Positions 8,480 to 17,620 are shown, counted from the stretch's first letter. The stretch is 64,000 nt of DNA from Kibdelosporangium aridum (GCF_900176515.1 NZ_FWXV01000001.1:1624564-1688563); one strand, 5' to 3'. Numbers and translations: made by a program. Notes: generated by a model not told the origin, from the letters alone.

Positions 8480-9916
8480 ATGCAACCTGGCCGACCGATC
8501 CTGTTCCGCAACGGCACAGTCCTGTCCATGGATTCCGCGATCGGCGTCATCGAAGGCGGTGACGTGCTGGTCAGGGGACAGCAGATCGAACAGGTCGGCC
8601 GCGACCTGCCCGCCCCGGACGACGCCGAGGTCATCGACGCGACCGGCGGGATCCTGATGCCCGGCATGATCGACACACACCGGCACATGTGGCAGACGGC
8701 CATGCGGGGCTTCGGCGCGGACTGGACCCTGACGCAGTACTTCGTGTTCTACTACCTCAACTGGGGCAAGATCTTCCGGCCGGAGGACATCTACGCGGGC
8801 AACCTCCTGTCGGCGATCGAATCGCTGGACGCGGGCGTCACCACGACCGTGGACTGGTCACACGGCCTGCGCACGCCGGAACACGGCGACGCCGCGGTCG
8901 AAGCCCTCCGCACGGTCCCCGGGAGGTTCGTGCTCGCGTACGGCAATCTGCTCGGTGCGCCATGGGAGTGGTCGAACTCGCCGGAGTTCCGCTCCTTTGT
9001 GGACCGCAACTCCTGGGACGACATGCTCGGCCTGCAGATGGCCTTCGACGTCACGGGCGACGCGGCGTTCCCGGAGAAGGGCGCCTTCGAGGCCGCGCGT
9101 GAGCTTGACCTTCGAGTCACCACGCACGCCGGGGTCTGGGGCGCGACCACTGACGACAGCATCGCGTTGATGTGGGACAACGGCTTCATGACCCCGAAGG
9201 TCACCTACGTGCACGCCAGCACGCTCAGCCCGGACTCGTACCACCGGATCGCCGCGTCCGGCGGCTCGGTGTCCATCGCGACGGAAAGCGAACAGAGTGC
9301 GGGCCAGGGCTATCCGACCAGTTGGCAGCTGCGGAAGTACGGCATCCCGGCGTCGCTGTCGATGGACACGAGCGTGTGGTGGAGCGGTGACCTGTTCTCG
9401 GCGATGCGTGCGACGCTGTCGGCGGACCGGTCCCGTGAACACCTCGAAGCACAGAACGCGGGTGAAACCGTGGTGCACAACAGCCTTCGAGCCGAACAGG
9501 TCGTGGAGTGGGCCACCATGGGCGGCGCGCGCACGCTCGGCCTCGAGGACGTCATCGGCTCGCTCACGCCCGGCAAGAAGGCCGACGTCGTGCTGATCAA
9601 GAACGACCGTTCGCCGGTGATGTTCCCGATCCTGCACCCGTACGGTCACGTCGTGTTCCAGGCTGGCCGTGGTGACGTGCACACGGTGCTGGTGAACGGG
9701 AAAGTCGTGAAGCACCAGCACGAACTGGTCGGGATCGACCTGGCCAAGGCACGCAGTGCGGTCACGGCCACCGTCGAGTTCGCCCGGCGCGAGATGGGCG
9801 GGCAGGAGTGGAACGCGTGCATGAACCCGGAGATCCCGGCGACGGACGTGATCGCCAACCCGTACACCTACACCGACTACAAGGGACAGGGCGTTGCCGT
9901 GCGCAGCGACTCCTGA
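8480..9916 (+). CDS. Amidohydrolase superfamily protein (ATZ/TRZ, SsnA-like metal hydrolase)
   Basis: A 478-residue metal-dependent hydrolase/deaminase of the ATZ/TRZ group. The metal-binding H67-x-H69 is in DTHRHMWQ, a third histidine in VTTHAGVWG, a fourth in YVHAST and the aspartate in SMDTSVW. Such enzymes remove amino or alkylamino groups, or open rings, of N-heterocycles; here the substrate is unknown. The ATG at 8480 is used because GAGGTG sits 7 nt upstream; an in-frame GTG at 8471 overlapping the DoxX stop (GTGA) is the alternative. Being in one operon with a ring-cleavage dioxygenase suggests hydrolytic removal of a substituent from an aromatic or N-heterocyclic compound. Confidence 0.88.
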   Translation: MQPGRPILFRNGTVLSMDSAIGVIEGGDVLVRGQQIEQVGRDLPAPDDAEVIDATGGILMPGMIDTHRHMWQTAMRGFGADWTLTQYFVFYYLNWGKIFRPEDIYAGNLLSAIESLDAGVTTTVDWSHGLRTPEHGDAAVEALRTVPGRFVLAYGNLLGAPWEWSNSPEFRSFVDRNSWDDMLGLQMAFDVTGDAAFPEKGAFEAARELDLRVTTHAGVWGATTDDSIALMWDNGFMTPKVTYVHASTLSPDSYHRIAASGGSVSIATESEQSAGQGYPTSWQLRKYGIPASLSMDTSVWWSGDLFSAMRATLSADRSREHLEAQNAGETVVHNSLRAEQVVEWATMGGARTLGLEDVIGSLTPGKKADVVLIKNDRSPVMFPILHPYGHVVFQAGRGDVHTVLVNGKVVKHQHELVGIDLAKARSAVTATVEFARREMGGQEWNACMNPEIPATDVIANPYTYTDYKGQGVAVRSDS

Positions 9917-9960
9917 TGGGTACCCTGACCATCCGTAAGGCAGCGGCGTGAGGAGAGCGG

Positions 9961-10758
9961 ATGCGACGGGACACGAGCCCTGACTTCATCGAGGCCCTCG
10001 CGCGGGGCCTCGATGTGGTCCGCGGGTTCGAACCGGGCAAGCCGACCATGACGCTCAGCGAGGTCGCGGCCAAAGCCGACCTGGCCAGGCCGACCGCCCG
10101 GCGCATCCTGATCACTCTCGAGGCCTTGGGGTACGTCCGCAGCGACGAGACTGGCTTCTCACTGACCCCGCGCGTGCTCGAACTGGGTATGGCGTACATC
10201 GGCTCGCGCACGCTGTGGGAGCTGGCCGAGCCGCATCTGCGTGACCTCGTCGCGCGGACCAATGAGTCGTGCTCGATCGCGCAGCTCGACGGCTCGGACA
10301 TTGTCTACGTCGCCCGCGTCGCGGTCCCGAAGCTGGTGACGTTGTCGGTGACCATCGGCACGCGCTTCCCCGCGGTTCAGACCTCGCTGGGCAAGGTCCT
10401 GCTCGCCGCGCTGAACGCCGACGAGCTCTCCGAGGTGCTCGCAACGCCCAGCCGGTCGGGCATCGTTCCACGTTGGATACCGGAGCGGGACGAACTCGAC
10501 GAGGTGCTACGGGACGTGCGAGCCAAGGGCTGGGCGGCGACGGACCAGGAGCTGGCCCTGGGCATCCGTTCGGTCGCCGCACCGATCCGCAACGGCGAAG
10601 GCCGCACGATCGCGGCCGTGAACGTCAACGCGCACGCCGCCGAGACGTCGATCGAGCACCTCGTCGAGCATCATCTGCCGCCGTTGCTACGCACTGCTGG
10701 TGCTATCAGCGCGGACTGGGCTGCGTGGGAGGCTCGGCCCATCGCCGTCCGCGCGTGA
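9961..10758 (+). CDS. IclR family transcriptional regulator (PcaR/PobR type)
   Basis: A 265-residue regulator with an N-terminal winged helix (MTLSEVAAKADLARPTARRILITLEALGYV, about 30-60) and the C-terminal IclR effector domain, including SLGKVLLAAL and the AAPIRNGEGRTIAAVNV stretch. The MRRDTSPDFIEALARGLDVVRGF start is typical of the PcaR/PobR branch, which controls protocatechuate/beta-ketoadipate genes. Its position 44 bp after the dioxygenase-DoxX-amidohydrolase operon makes it the natural regulator of that block. GAGGAG precedes the ATG. The 3' end overlaps that of the MFS gene on the other strand by 72 nt. Confidence 0.92.
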   Translation: MRRDTSPDFIEALARGLDVVRGFEPGKPTMTLSEVAAKADLARPTARRILITLEALGYVRSDETGFSLTPRVLELGMAYIGSRTLWELAEPHLRDLVARTNESCSIAQLDGSDIVYVARVAVPKLVTLSVTIGTRFPAVQTSLGKVLLAALNADELSEVLATPSRSGIVPRWIPERDELDEVLRDVRAKGWAATDQELALGIRSVAAPIRNGEGRTIAAVNVNAHAAETSIEHLVEHHLPPLLRTAGAISADWAAWEARPIAVRA

Positions 10759-11937
10759 GGTCAGCCGGATCGCGTGGGGCGTGAGCAACCCAGCGACCAG
10801 CAGCAAGGCACCGTACGCCAACCAACCGCCCCACCCACCGTCGATACATAAGGCGATGAGCACAGCCGGCGCCACTGCACGCGACGCGGCGGCGCCCAAG
10901 TCGAACAGGCCTTGGTACTGGCCAGCCGCATGTGCGGGCGCGAGGCTGTGTGCGAGTTCGAAGCCCGCTGCCGCCTGCCAGAGCTCACCGACTGTGTAGA
11001 TCACTATGGCGACGATGATCAGTGCTGCCGCGGCCCACGCGGTATCCTGTGCCGAGACAGCGAACAGCAAGGCGGAAGCCAGAAACGCCACACCGGCACG
11101 GCGCATGGACCGCCCTGCGGACACCGGATCGACCACGGGCGCGCTCGCCCTGACCTGAAACCGGACCACGACGACGGTGTTGATCACGACGGATGCCGCG
11201 GCCAGCCAAGGCGGTGCGTTCGTTGCTGTCGTGATCCACAACGGCACCACGACAGACAACACGGCCACCTGCAAGCTCATAACCGCGTACAACCCGACGA
11301 CCACCCCGAACCGCCAGTCCCGCAGCACAGGCAGCCGCCGACCGCCGCGTGGCAACGTGACCGGAGGGTAGTGCGGCAACCGGGTGAGCATCGCTGCCGC
11401 GACAAGGAAAGTCACGCTGTTCGCGACCAGGACCGCAAGGTAGGCAGGGGACGAGTCGGCAAGGAGTGCCAATGCCGCCAGCCCGCCACCAACGGCCATC
11501 CCAAGGTTGGCGACCGCTCGTGCTTGCGCTCGCAGACGGGTCTGACGTGCTCCACCTATACGGCCGACGATGACGTTGCGGACCGTGCGGCTGGACTGTT
11601 CGCCCGTCAACACGATGGCCGAGACCACGGCCAGTTGCCACGGCGAGCGTACGAAGATCAGCCCAGCCATCGCGATCGATTCCACCACGCACAGGATGAT
11701 CGCCAACCTGCGGGGTCCACATCGGTCGGACAAGTAGCCCAACGGACTGCTGGCGGCTAGCGCGGCGACGCCACCGACGCCCAGCATCGCACCGACTGTG
11801 GTGGCGTCGAAGCCGACGGCTCGGGTGAAGAACAGCACGCCTGCGGCCAGGTAAGCGCCGGTCCCGATCGAGTTGACCAGCAGGGTGCCCACGACGATCC
11901 GGCCGGGGCCGCGATCAGGGATCAGATCGGCGATCAT
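10687..11937 (-). CDS. MFS transporter (probable small-molecule exporter)
   Basis: A 416-residue major-facilitator protein with about 12 membrane helices. The loop after helix 2 carries GYLSDRCGPRR, the usual MFS motif A form (G-x-L-x-D-R-x-G-x-R-R). Its ATG overlaps the stop of the ATP-grasp gene (ATGA), making it the third gene of a coupled operon, so it most likely exports the product of the two enzymes. The substrate is unknown. The last 72 nt are antisense to the end of the IclR gene. Confidence 0.88.
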   Translation of the reverse strand: MIADLIPDRGPGRIVVGTLLVNSIGTGAYLAAGVLFFTRAVGFDATTVGAMLGVGGVAALAASSPLGYLSDRCGPRRLAIILCVVESIAMAGLIFVRSPWQLAVVSAIVLTGEQSSRTVRNVIVGRIGGARQTRLRAQARAVANLGMAVGGGLAALALLADSSPAYLAVLVANSVTFLVAAAMLTRLPHYPPVTLPRGGRRLPVLRDWRFGVVVGLYAVMSLQVAVLSVVVPLWITTATNAPPWLAAASVVINTVVVVRFQVRASAPVVDPVSAGRSMRRAGVAFLASALLFAVSAQDTAWAAAALIIVAIVIYTVGELWQAAAGFELAHSLAPAHAAGQYQGLFDLGAAASRAVAPAVLIALCIDGGWGGWLAYGALLLVAGLLTPHAIRLTSRADGDGPSLPRSPVRADSTSSA

Positions 11938-13094
11938 GACAACTCGTCGAGGCGGCGGACCTGGTCGGCGAGTTCCTCCTCGTCGGCGACGCGCAGGTAC
12001 ACAGTGGCCGGAGTGAAGCTGAGGCTGCGCCGGGCAGGCACGATGTCACCTGGGCGCAGGTGAGTTTCGACCGTCAGGACTGATTCCATCGCCTCGAGCA
12101 TGGCCGTGTCGACCGCGTCGATGTAGGGGCCTGTCCGCACCGGCAGTTGGTAGTACGCGCATATCCCGGGGCGAGGTCCGACAGGCAGTTCGGGATCCAT
12201 CCCCAGCGACAGCAGCAGCCACTCTCGCCACAAGTCAATGCCGTACTGGTGGTAGACGTTCTGCGTGATGCCACCGCCGCCCATCCGGCAGGTGATCTCA
12301 CCAATGACCATGCCTTGGGGCGTGTCGAGCACCTCGATGTGGGTCACGCCCGAGTCCAGGCCCAGTGCCTGCACCGCCTCGTCATGCAGCCTCGCGACCT
12401 GCGCGCGGGCCGGATGCTCGGGCGGCAGACAGTACGAACCGCTGAGCCCGGGCTGCTCCCGGCGGCGCAGAATCGGCTGGAGATAACGGCTTACCGCCGT
12501 GAACCGGACCTTTCCGCTGTGCACAACGCCTTCGCAGTGGTACTCGGCGGTCACATCCAGGAGCTTTTCGATCACCAGCGGACCGGGCGGCACGGTGGTC
12601 AGATCGTCGGGACCGTGTACCGGAAAGACGTCGATGCACCCGGCACCGACCGCGGGTTTGACCACCAACGGCCAGCCGAATTCGGCTGCCGCGGTGGCGA
12701 TGTCGTCGCGTGTGTATCCGATGTGGAACGGCGCGACAGGCAGACCGGCGGCGGCGAGCACGGATTTCATGACGTTCTTGTGCGTGAAGCGGGTGGTTGT
12801 GGAGAAGTCGATACCTGGCAGGCCGAGCACATCGCGGAGATAACCCGCTGCGGGCAACGTGTACTCGAACGGCGTGATCACGTGGTCGATCCGCCGGCGA
12901 CCCAACACCGCCAGTGCTCCATCGCGCGCTCGCACAGGATCGCGTGTGTTGGACACCAGCTCCACGTCGACGCTCGCGTCGTACCGATGGGCGTGTTCGG
13001 GCTCCACGAGAACCGACAAGTGTTCGATTTCCGGCGCTTTGCGGATCCGGTCGGGTAACCGGTGCGGGATCGCGTGCAACAACAGGACGTTCAT
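11934..13094 (-). CDS. ATP-grasp domain protein (probable carboxylate-amine ligase)
   Basis: A 386-residue ATP-grasp enzyme. Such ligases activate a carboxylate as acyl-phosphate and join it to an amine or thiol nucleophile, as in dipeptide ligases. GWPLVVKPAVGAG (about 140-152) is the nucleotide-binding lysine strand, LVIEKLL the hinge, and VIGEITCRMGGGG (about 265-277) the Mg-binding E-x-N/T-x-R region near the C-terminal third. It is the middle gene of an operon, with ATGA overlaps on both sides (FemAB/GNAT-like enzyme before, MFS exporter after). That layout is reminiscent of peptide antibiotic units such as BacD/BacE in bacilysin, but no specific homology is claimed. Confidence 0.85.
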   Translation of the reverse strand: MNVLLLHAIPHRLPDRIRKAPEIEHLSVLVEPEHAHRYDASVDVELVSNTRDPVRARDGALAVLGRRRIDHVITPFEYTLPAAGYLRDVLGLPGIDFSTTTRFTHKNVMKSVLAAAGLPVAPFHIGYTRDDIATAAAEFGWPLVVKPAVGAGCIDVFPVHGPDDLTTVPPGPLVIEKLLDVTAEYHCEGVVHSGKVRFTAVSRYLQPILRRREQPGLSGSYCLPPEHPARAQVARLHDEAVQALGLDSGVTHIEVLDTPQGMVIGEITCRMGGGGITQNVYHQYGIDLWREWLLLSLGMDPELPVGPRPGICAYYQLPVRTGPYIDAVDTAMLEAMESVLTVETHLRPGDIVPARRSLSFTPATVYLRVADEEELADQVRRLDELS

Positions 13095-14224
13095 GGCCTC
13101 AGCTCCGCAGTGATCCGCTCGTGGTCGCGGCGGACACGTTCGGTGAAAGTGGTGGCTTCGCTCGTGGACATGTCCGCGGTGATGGCCGCGATGCTGTCAA
13201 TCAGACTCCGCGCGGGGACCGATCGGGAAGTGATCGCCCACAACGGACGGGCATAGGCACCGCGGGAACACTTCGCCTGGCCTGCGGTCAGTCCAAGGTG
13301 GAGTGTCCGGATGCCGTGCTCGTAGCAGTGCCGGAGATTCTGATGCACGGACAGTTGTGCGTACTCGCCGACACCGTGCAGACGCGGGTAGTCGAAACCG
13401 ACTGCACGGGAGTACAACGTGTCGCCCCAACGCAATGCGATCGCGCACGCGATAACAGTGTCGTTGTCGAAACACGCGAAGCAGACCGCATGTTGACCGA
13501 GGTATTGGGCGTGGCTGCGCAGGTACTGCGTCATGCCCGGGACGGTTCGGTTGTTGCCGTACTTGGTGGCCACGTTGACGATCAATGCGGCCAGTTCCGT
13601 GGCGCTTTCCTCGATGTCGACCTGTCGGATGACCAATGAGCTCGCGTCGAAGGCACGTGCCTCGTAACGGAAGTTCTGCCGCCTGCCTCGCGTGGCGAGT
13701 GCGGCGATATGGTCGTCCATTGTGGATCCGCATACGTCGATCACGTAGTCCGCGGCGACAAGGTGAGCCTGCCCGCTCGCACCCGTGTGCCGTGCGGTCT
13801 TGGCGACTTGTACCGCGGAGTCGACCGGAAGGTAAGGCCACCACCAACTTTCGGCTCGCAGCCGGTCCGTTGCAGCCTGCATCAACGCAGCGAGCTCGGC
13901 CGTCACATCGATACCGGACAAACCGGGCTCGGCGAGCACTCCGGACAGATAGCCGCTACGACCGCCGAACGTCAGCATCGCGGAGGGGGCACCGTGGAAC
14001 ACGCGCGCCGGAAGGTACCGGGGATGGCAGCGGGCGTTCGTCCGATGCGCCGACAGCGCGACGCGCGGACTGCCGTCCACTGCTCCGATCAGGTACAACC
14101 CGTCGGCCACGCCGTCGTTGTCGACGAAATCAAGCCACCCGGCCGAGAGGTACACCGGATGTGACCGTGCCAGCCGATCCCATCCGCCGTAGTCGCGGGC
14201 CGAGCGTGAAACGATCATGTGCAT
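13091..14224 (-). CDS. FemAB/BioF2-like GNAT acyltransferase
   Basis: A 377-residue protein of the double-GNAT Fem/BioF2 type. The C-terminal half is diagnostic: FACFDNDTVIACAIALRWGDTLYSRAVG, then a VHQNLRHCYEHGIRTLHLG strand-helix and AGQAKCSRGA, resembling the FemAB-like (DUF482 / Acetyltransf_6) families. These transfer acyl groups, in some cases aminoacyl groups from tRNA, onto amines. The ATG at 14224 is chosen because GAGG lies 5 nt upstream; a long in-frame extension to 14566 runs over the thioredoxin gene and is rejected. First gene of the operon with the ATP-grasp and MFS genes. Confidence 0.75.
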   Translation of the reverse strand: MHMIVSRSARDYGGWDRLARSHPVYLSAGWLDFVDNDGVADGLYLIGAVDGSPRVALSAHRTNARCHPRYLPARVFHGAPSAMLTFGGRSGYLSGVLAEPGLSGIDVTAELAALMQAATDRLRAESWWWPYLPVDSAVQVAKTARHTGASGQAHLVAADYVIDVCGSTMDDHIAALATRGRRQNFRYEARAFDASSLVIRQVDIEESATELAALIVNVATKYGNNRTVPGMTQYLRSHAQYLGQHAVCFACFDNDTVIACAIALRWGDTLYSRAVGFDYPRLHGVGEYAQLSVHQNLRHCYEHGIRTLHLGLTAGQAKCSRGAYARPLWAITSRSVPARSLIDSIAAITADMSTSEATTFTERVRRDHERITAELRP

Positions 14225-14396
14225 CCGCACCTCTGCGTGTCCCAGTCCCCGGCGCACGATGTCAGCGCGGACTTGCGGAATTCTTGTAGGGACCTTCGGC
14301 GGTGAGGGCAGCTTTTCGACCAGGCGCCGATGCCTGAGGAACAACGCAGGCCACGGCTGTGTTGAGTAGGTGAGATCCGAGCAGAAGGAGATCGCG

Positions 14397-14762
14397 GTGG
14401 CGACCGTGGAACTGACCGAGGAGAACTTCAACGAGGTCGTGAGCGCGCCGGGAACGGTGCTCGTCGACTTCTGGGCGTCGTGGTGTGGCCCGTGCCGCAT
14501 GTTCGCCCCGGTGTACGAGCGGGCGTCTGAGGAACACGACGACATCACGTTCGGCACGGTCGACACGGAGGCGCAGGTCGCGCTGGCCCAGGCGTTCGGG
14601 ATCTCGTCGATCCCGACCTTGATGGCAGTGCGCGACGGCGTTGTCGTCTACGCGCAGCCGGGTGCTCTGCCCGCGCCCGCCTTGGAAGAGCTGATCAGCA
14701 AGGTCCAGGAACTCGACATGGCCGAGGTCCGGGCCTCGATCGACCAGCAGGAGCAGGCGTAA
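14397..14762 (+). CDS. Thioredoxin
   Basis: A 121-residue thioredoxin with the redox site W-C30-G-P-C33 in FWASWCGPC and the cis-proline in SSIPTLMAV. It reduces disulfides in cytosolic proteins. The GTG at 14397 is preferred because AAGGAG is 7 nt upstream; an in-frame GTG at 14370 would add nine residues. The C-terminus is slightly extended and acidic (SIDQQEQA). It is divergent from the FemAB/ATP-grasp/MFS operon with about 170 bp between. Confidence 0.93.
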   Translation: MATVELTEENFNEVVSAPGTVLVDFWASWCGPCRMFAPVYERASEEHDDITFGTVDTEAQVALAQAFGISSIPTLMAVRDGVVVYAQPGALPAPALEELISKVQELDMAEVRASIDQQEQA

Positions 14763-14772
14763 TCGGTCTAGG

Positions 14773-15630
14773 TTGAGAGGCGTGATCGTTGTCGACGCCT
14801 TGACGGCCCTTGCCGACGGAAGCCCCGACCTGGCCAGAGATGTGCTCACGCGGCCGTCGCCTGAGCATCCGAAGTTGCAGGACGCCCTCGCCAAGTACCT
14901 GGACGGCGAGGCGTCGCGCTCGGTCTACGACCAGCCAGCCGCCTTCGAGGCGTTCATCAACCTCGGCGACAACGTTCCGCTGTACAAGGCGACCAGTGCC
15001 GCTTTGGCCGCGCTGTACCGCGAGCACGAGGTCACCAGCCTGCTCGACATCGGCTGCGGCGACGGGATGGCTCTGGTCCCCGCGCTGGCCGAGACCTCGG
15101 TCGGCCAGGTCACTCTGGTGGAGCCGTCGCAGGCATTGCTGCAGGCCGCGGTCGCCAAGCTCAACCGGCCCGTCACCCAGGTGCCGGCCACGCTCGGCGA
15201 ATTCGTCGACGGCCTCGACGCGCACTTCGATCTCGCCGAATCGACCTTCGCGATGCACACCATGCCGCACCAGGAACGCTCGACGGTTCTCGCCGCGCTT
15301 CGGCCACACGTCGGCCGGATCGCGATCGTCGAGTTCGACGTGCCCGAGCATGAAGGAACCGACTGGCTGAGGTTCCTCGCCGACACCTACGAACGCGGAG
15401 TGTCCCAATTCGACAGTGACCTCGTCTCCCAGGGCTTCCTGATGCCGGTCCTCGTCGGGCAGCTCGTGCCCGGCGCGGTCCGCAGCACGTGGGAGCAGCC
15501 GGCGAAGGCATGGGTGGACCAATTCACTGCCTGCGGGTATGAGGACGTACGCGCCGAACCCTTGTCGGGCTACTGGTGGTCACCGGCGTTCCTGCTGACA
15601 GCTGCCGGGCAGACGTCACGGTCCAGGTAG
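14773..15630 (+). CDS. Class I SAM-dependent methyltransferase
   Basis: A protein of up to 285 residues with a Rossmann-type methyltransferase core: LLDIGCGDGMALVPAL (motif I), VTLVEPSQALLQAA with the acidic end of strand 2, and a FDLAESTFAMHTMPHQE motif IV-like region. The acceptor is unknown; the C-terminal third is family-specific. The start is uncertain: a TTG at 14773, or the GTG at 14782 for which the upstream GAGAGG is too close for a normal ribosome site. It follows thioredoxin at 10 nt and could be cotranscribed. Its end overlaps the eroded kinase gene by 15 nt. Confidence 0.85.
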   Translation: MRGVIVVDALTALADGSPDLARDVLTRPSPEHPKLQDALAKYLDGEASRSVYDQPAAFEAFINLGDNVPLYKATSAALAALYREHEVTSLLDIGCGDGMALVPALAETSVGQVTLVEPSQALLQAAVAKLNRPVTQVPATLGEFVDGLDAHFDLAESTFAMHTMPHQERSTVLAALRPHVGRIAIVEFDVPEHEGTDWLRFLADTYERGVSQFDSDLVSQGFLMPVLVGQLVPGAVRSTWEQPAKAWVDQFTACGYEDVRAEPLSGYWWSPAFLLTAAGQTSRSR

Positions 15631-16768
15631 TCGTGTGGCGGCGGCGCGGGCGAGCTTGGTGACGTCCGCGCAGAGATCCTGCGGCGTCTGGGTGCCTTTC
15701 AGCGTGTAGAAGATCTCCACGACCTCGACCCAGTCCGAGTGCGGCCCTGGGTACTGCCGATACTTGACCTTGCCCTGACACGCGTCCTTCCAGCCACCTT
15801 GGCCGATCTGGACGACGAACTCGCGCGAGTCGAAGTGCAGGGGCGGGGAACCGTCACGGTGGTCGAACGGTACCTGCTCCCGGTCGTACAGCAGGGCGAT
15901 CTCCTTGTCACATCGCGAAGATCACCCCGCCGACGAGCACGAGGGCGGTACCAGCCGCTGTGATCGCGCGTGCGCGGCGGCTCATGCGCTTCGGCCGCTT
16001 CGGTTTTACTGGGTCACCGGCCAGGAGTTGCTTGGTCTCGGCCGCCGTCGGCCGGTCCTCCGGGTTGCGGCGCATGAGCGAGCACCGGCGCCAGCCTTCC
16101 GGCTTTGCGCGCGGGTCTGAGCTCGAACTTCGCGGCGCGTCGCAATTGGACGTACGGCCCGGCGTCACCACTCCACGGCGACACGCCCTCGATCGCAGCG
16201 AAAAGCGTGGCGCCCAAGGAGAACACGTCCGACGCGGCGCCGGCCTCGTGGCCGTCGGCGACTTCCGGCGCCAGGTAACCCGGCGTGCCCGCGGCGAAGC
16301 TGTCGCCGGTCAAGGTCACTTCGGACCATCGCGCGATGCCCAGATCGGTCAGCTTCGCCGTATCGTCCTCGGCGACCAAGACGTTGCCTGGCTTGAGATC
16401 ATGTCGCGGGCGTGCATGGCAGCCAGCGCGTCGGCGAGTTGAGCGCCGATCCTGGCCACCCGGGCGGGCGGCAGAACTCCCTGCGTGGCAAGGATCTCGG
16501 CAAGACTGCGGGACGGCATGTGCTCCATCACCAGCCAGCGGTCGTCACCGTCCATGACCACGTCGAACACGGCGATCACGTTCGGGTGCTGCAATCCCGC
16601 GCCAATGCGGGCTTCGCGGCGGATCTGCCCGTTGTCGCCGTTGTGCGACCGCTTCACGGCCACCTGGCGACCTAACTCGTCGTCGTTGGCGAGCCAGACC
16701 TCACCCATTCCACCGGCGCCGAGACGGTGCACGAGCCGATACCGCCCGGCGATCACCCGATCAGGCAT
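15616..16768 (-). pseudogene. Ser/Thr protein kinase pseudogene (three frame breaks, HRD loop lost)
   Basis: Four frames in succession give one kinase: MPDRVIAGRYRLVHRLGAGGMGEVW with the P-loop and VAVKR lysine (from 16768); then KLTDLG (DFG-like), GTPGYLAPE and ASDVFSLG (frame 16014-16379); then RRNPEDRPTAAE plus one membrane helix (frame to 15908); then an extracellular tail ending LPGP at 15616. Breaks lie near 16397-16406, 16074-16085 and 15906-15914. At the first, MHARDM runs directly into the DNA for DLKPGN: about 10 nt are missing, removing the V-H-R of the catalytic HRD loop. The original was a membrane-anchored PknB-like sensor kinase. Loss of a catalytic motif, rather than a single-base slip, argues for real decay, though assembly error is not excluded. 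Confidence 0.85.
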
Positions 16769-16830
16769 TCACAGAAGTGTATTGGTTGAACCTTCTCCTC
16801 GTGCCGGGGCGAACAGATCCAGCCATGATT

Positions 16831-17385
16831 TCAGTAGGGCGTCACCAGGTCTTCGGGTACCAACGTCACCGTGTACGGCTCGGTGAGGTGGATCGGATCC
16901 GTGCCGCGCGCCTCGGCGGCGAGCGTGTAACCGCCGTTGCGCAAGGCATAGCAGGAGATGCTGGGCTCGCGGGGGTCGATCAGCCAGTAGTACGGGCAGC
17001 CCGCTGTGGCCAGCCGGGCCGGTTTGAGGAAACGGTCGATGTGCTCGCTCGACGGCGACATCACCTCGACCACCAGTTCCGGGGCGCCGATCAGGGCACG
17101 TTCGGTGAACGCCTCTCGTCGGCCGACCACGACGTCCGGGATCAGCACGGTGTCGTCGGTGATCCACACGTCCACGGGTGCGGGCAGCGCCTCGCAGCCC
17201 GCTGGGCACACTTTCGCCAACGCCGCCAACACGCGAGCGACCGCTCGCTGGTGCAACGGACGCGGTGACGGGCTCATGATCAGAGTTCCGTCGACTAGTT
17301 CGTAACGATGACGTTCATCGGTGATCGACTCCAGATCCCGGCGGGTGAGGGGGTCATCGTGGGAGAACGCCGGTAGTGCCTCCAT
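16831..17385 (-). CDS. Uma2 family (DUF820) PD-(D/E)XK-like protein
   Basis: A 184-residue Uma2/DUF820 protein with a restriction-nuclease-like fold. Family signatures: RYELVDGTLIMSPSP (E in strand 1), LIPDVVVG with the P-D, APELVVEVMSPSS with the E-V pair, and FLKPARLATAGCPYYWLID. The biological role of this widespread actinobacterial and cyanobacterial family is unclear. The ATG at 17385 is preferred over 17436 because GAGGG lies just upstream. It stands alone between the kinase pseudogene and the TIGR04141 gene on the same strand. Confidence 0.88.
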   Translation of the reverse strand: MEALPAFSHDDPLTRRDLESITDERHRYELVDGTLIMSPSPRPLHQRAVARVLAALAKVCPAGCEALPAPVDVWITDDTVLIPDVVVGRREAFTERALIGAPELVVEVMSPSSEHIDRFLKPARLATAGCPYYWLIDPREPSISCYALRNGGYTLAAEARGTDPIHLTEPYTVTLVPEDLVTPY

Positions 17386-17620
17386 GCTGCCCTCACGGTG
17401 TCGGGAAACGGGAGCGGTCGTGGCCAGCCTAGACATTCACCCGGTGTATCGCGAATGGTGCCCGTTCACCGATTCGACCCGGGCGGCCGATTTCCCCGGG
17501 TCTTCAGACTGTGCCGCCTTCACCCCATGAAATCGCCGGGCGTCCCCGTGACACTGGTGGCGTAATCTTGCCACGGTGCTACGCCATACGGGGGAATTGG
17601 CAGATTTATTCTCGTCGCCA

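Noticed and set aside
8858..9721. Minus-strand frame inside the amidohydrolase gene
   Set aside because: Composition typical of an antisense frame, while the amidohydrolase on the plus strand has all metal ligands.
14225..14566. N-terminal extension of the FemAB-like protein
   Set aside because: It covers the divergent thioredoxin gene and its promoter, and the residues look like antisense thioredoxin.
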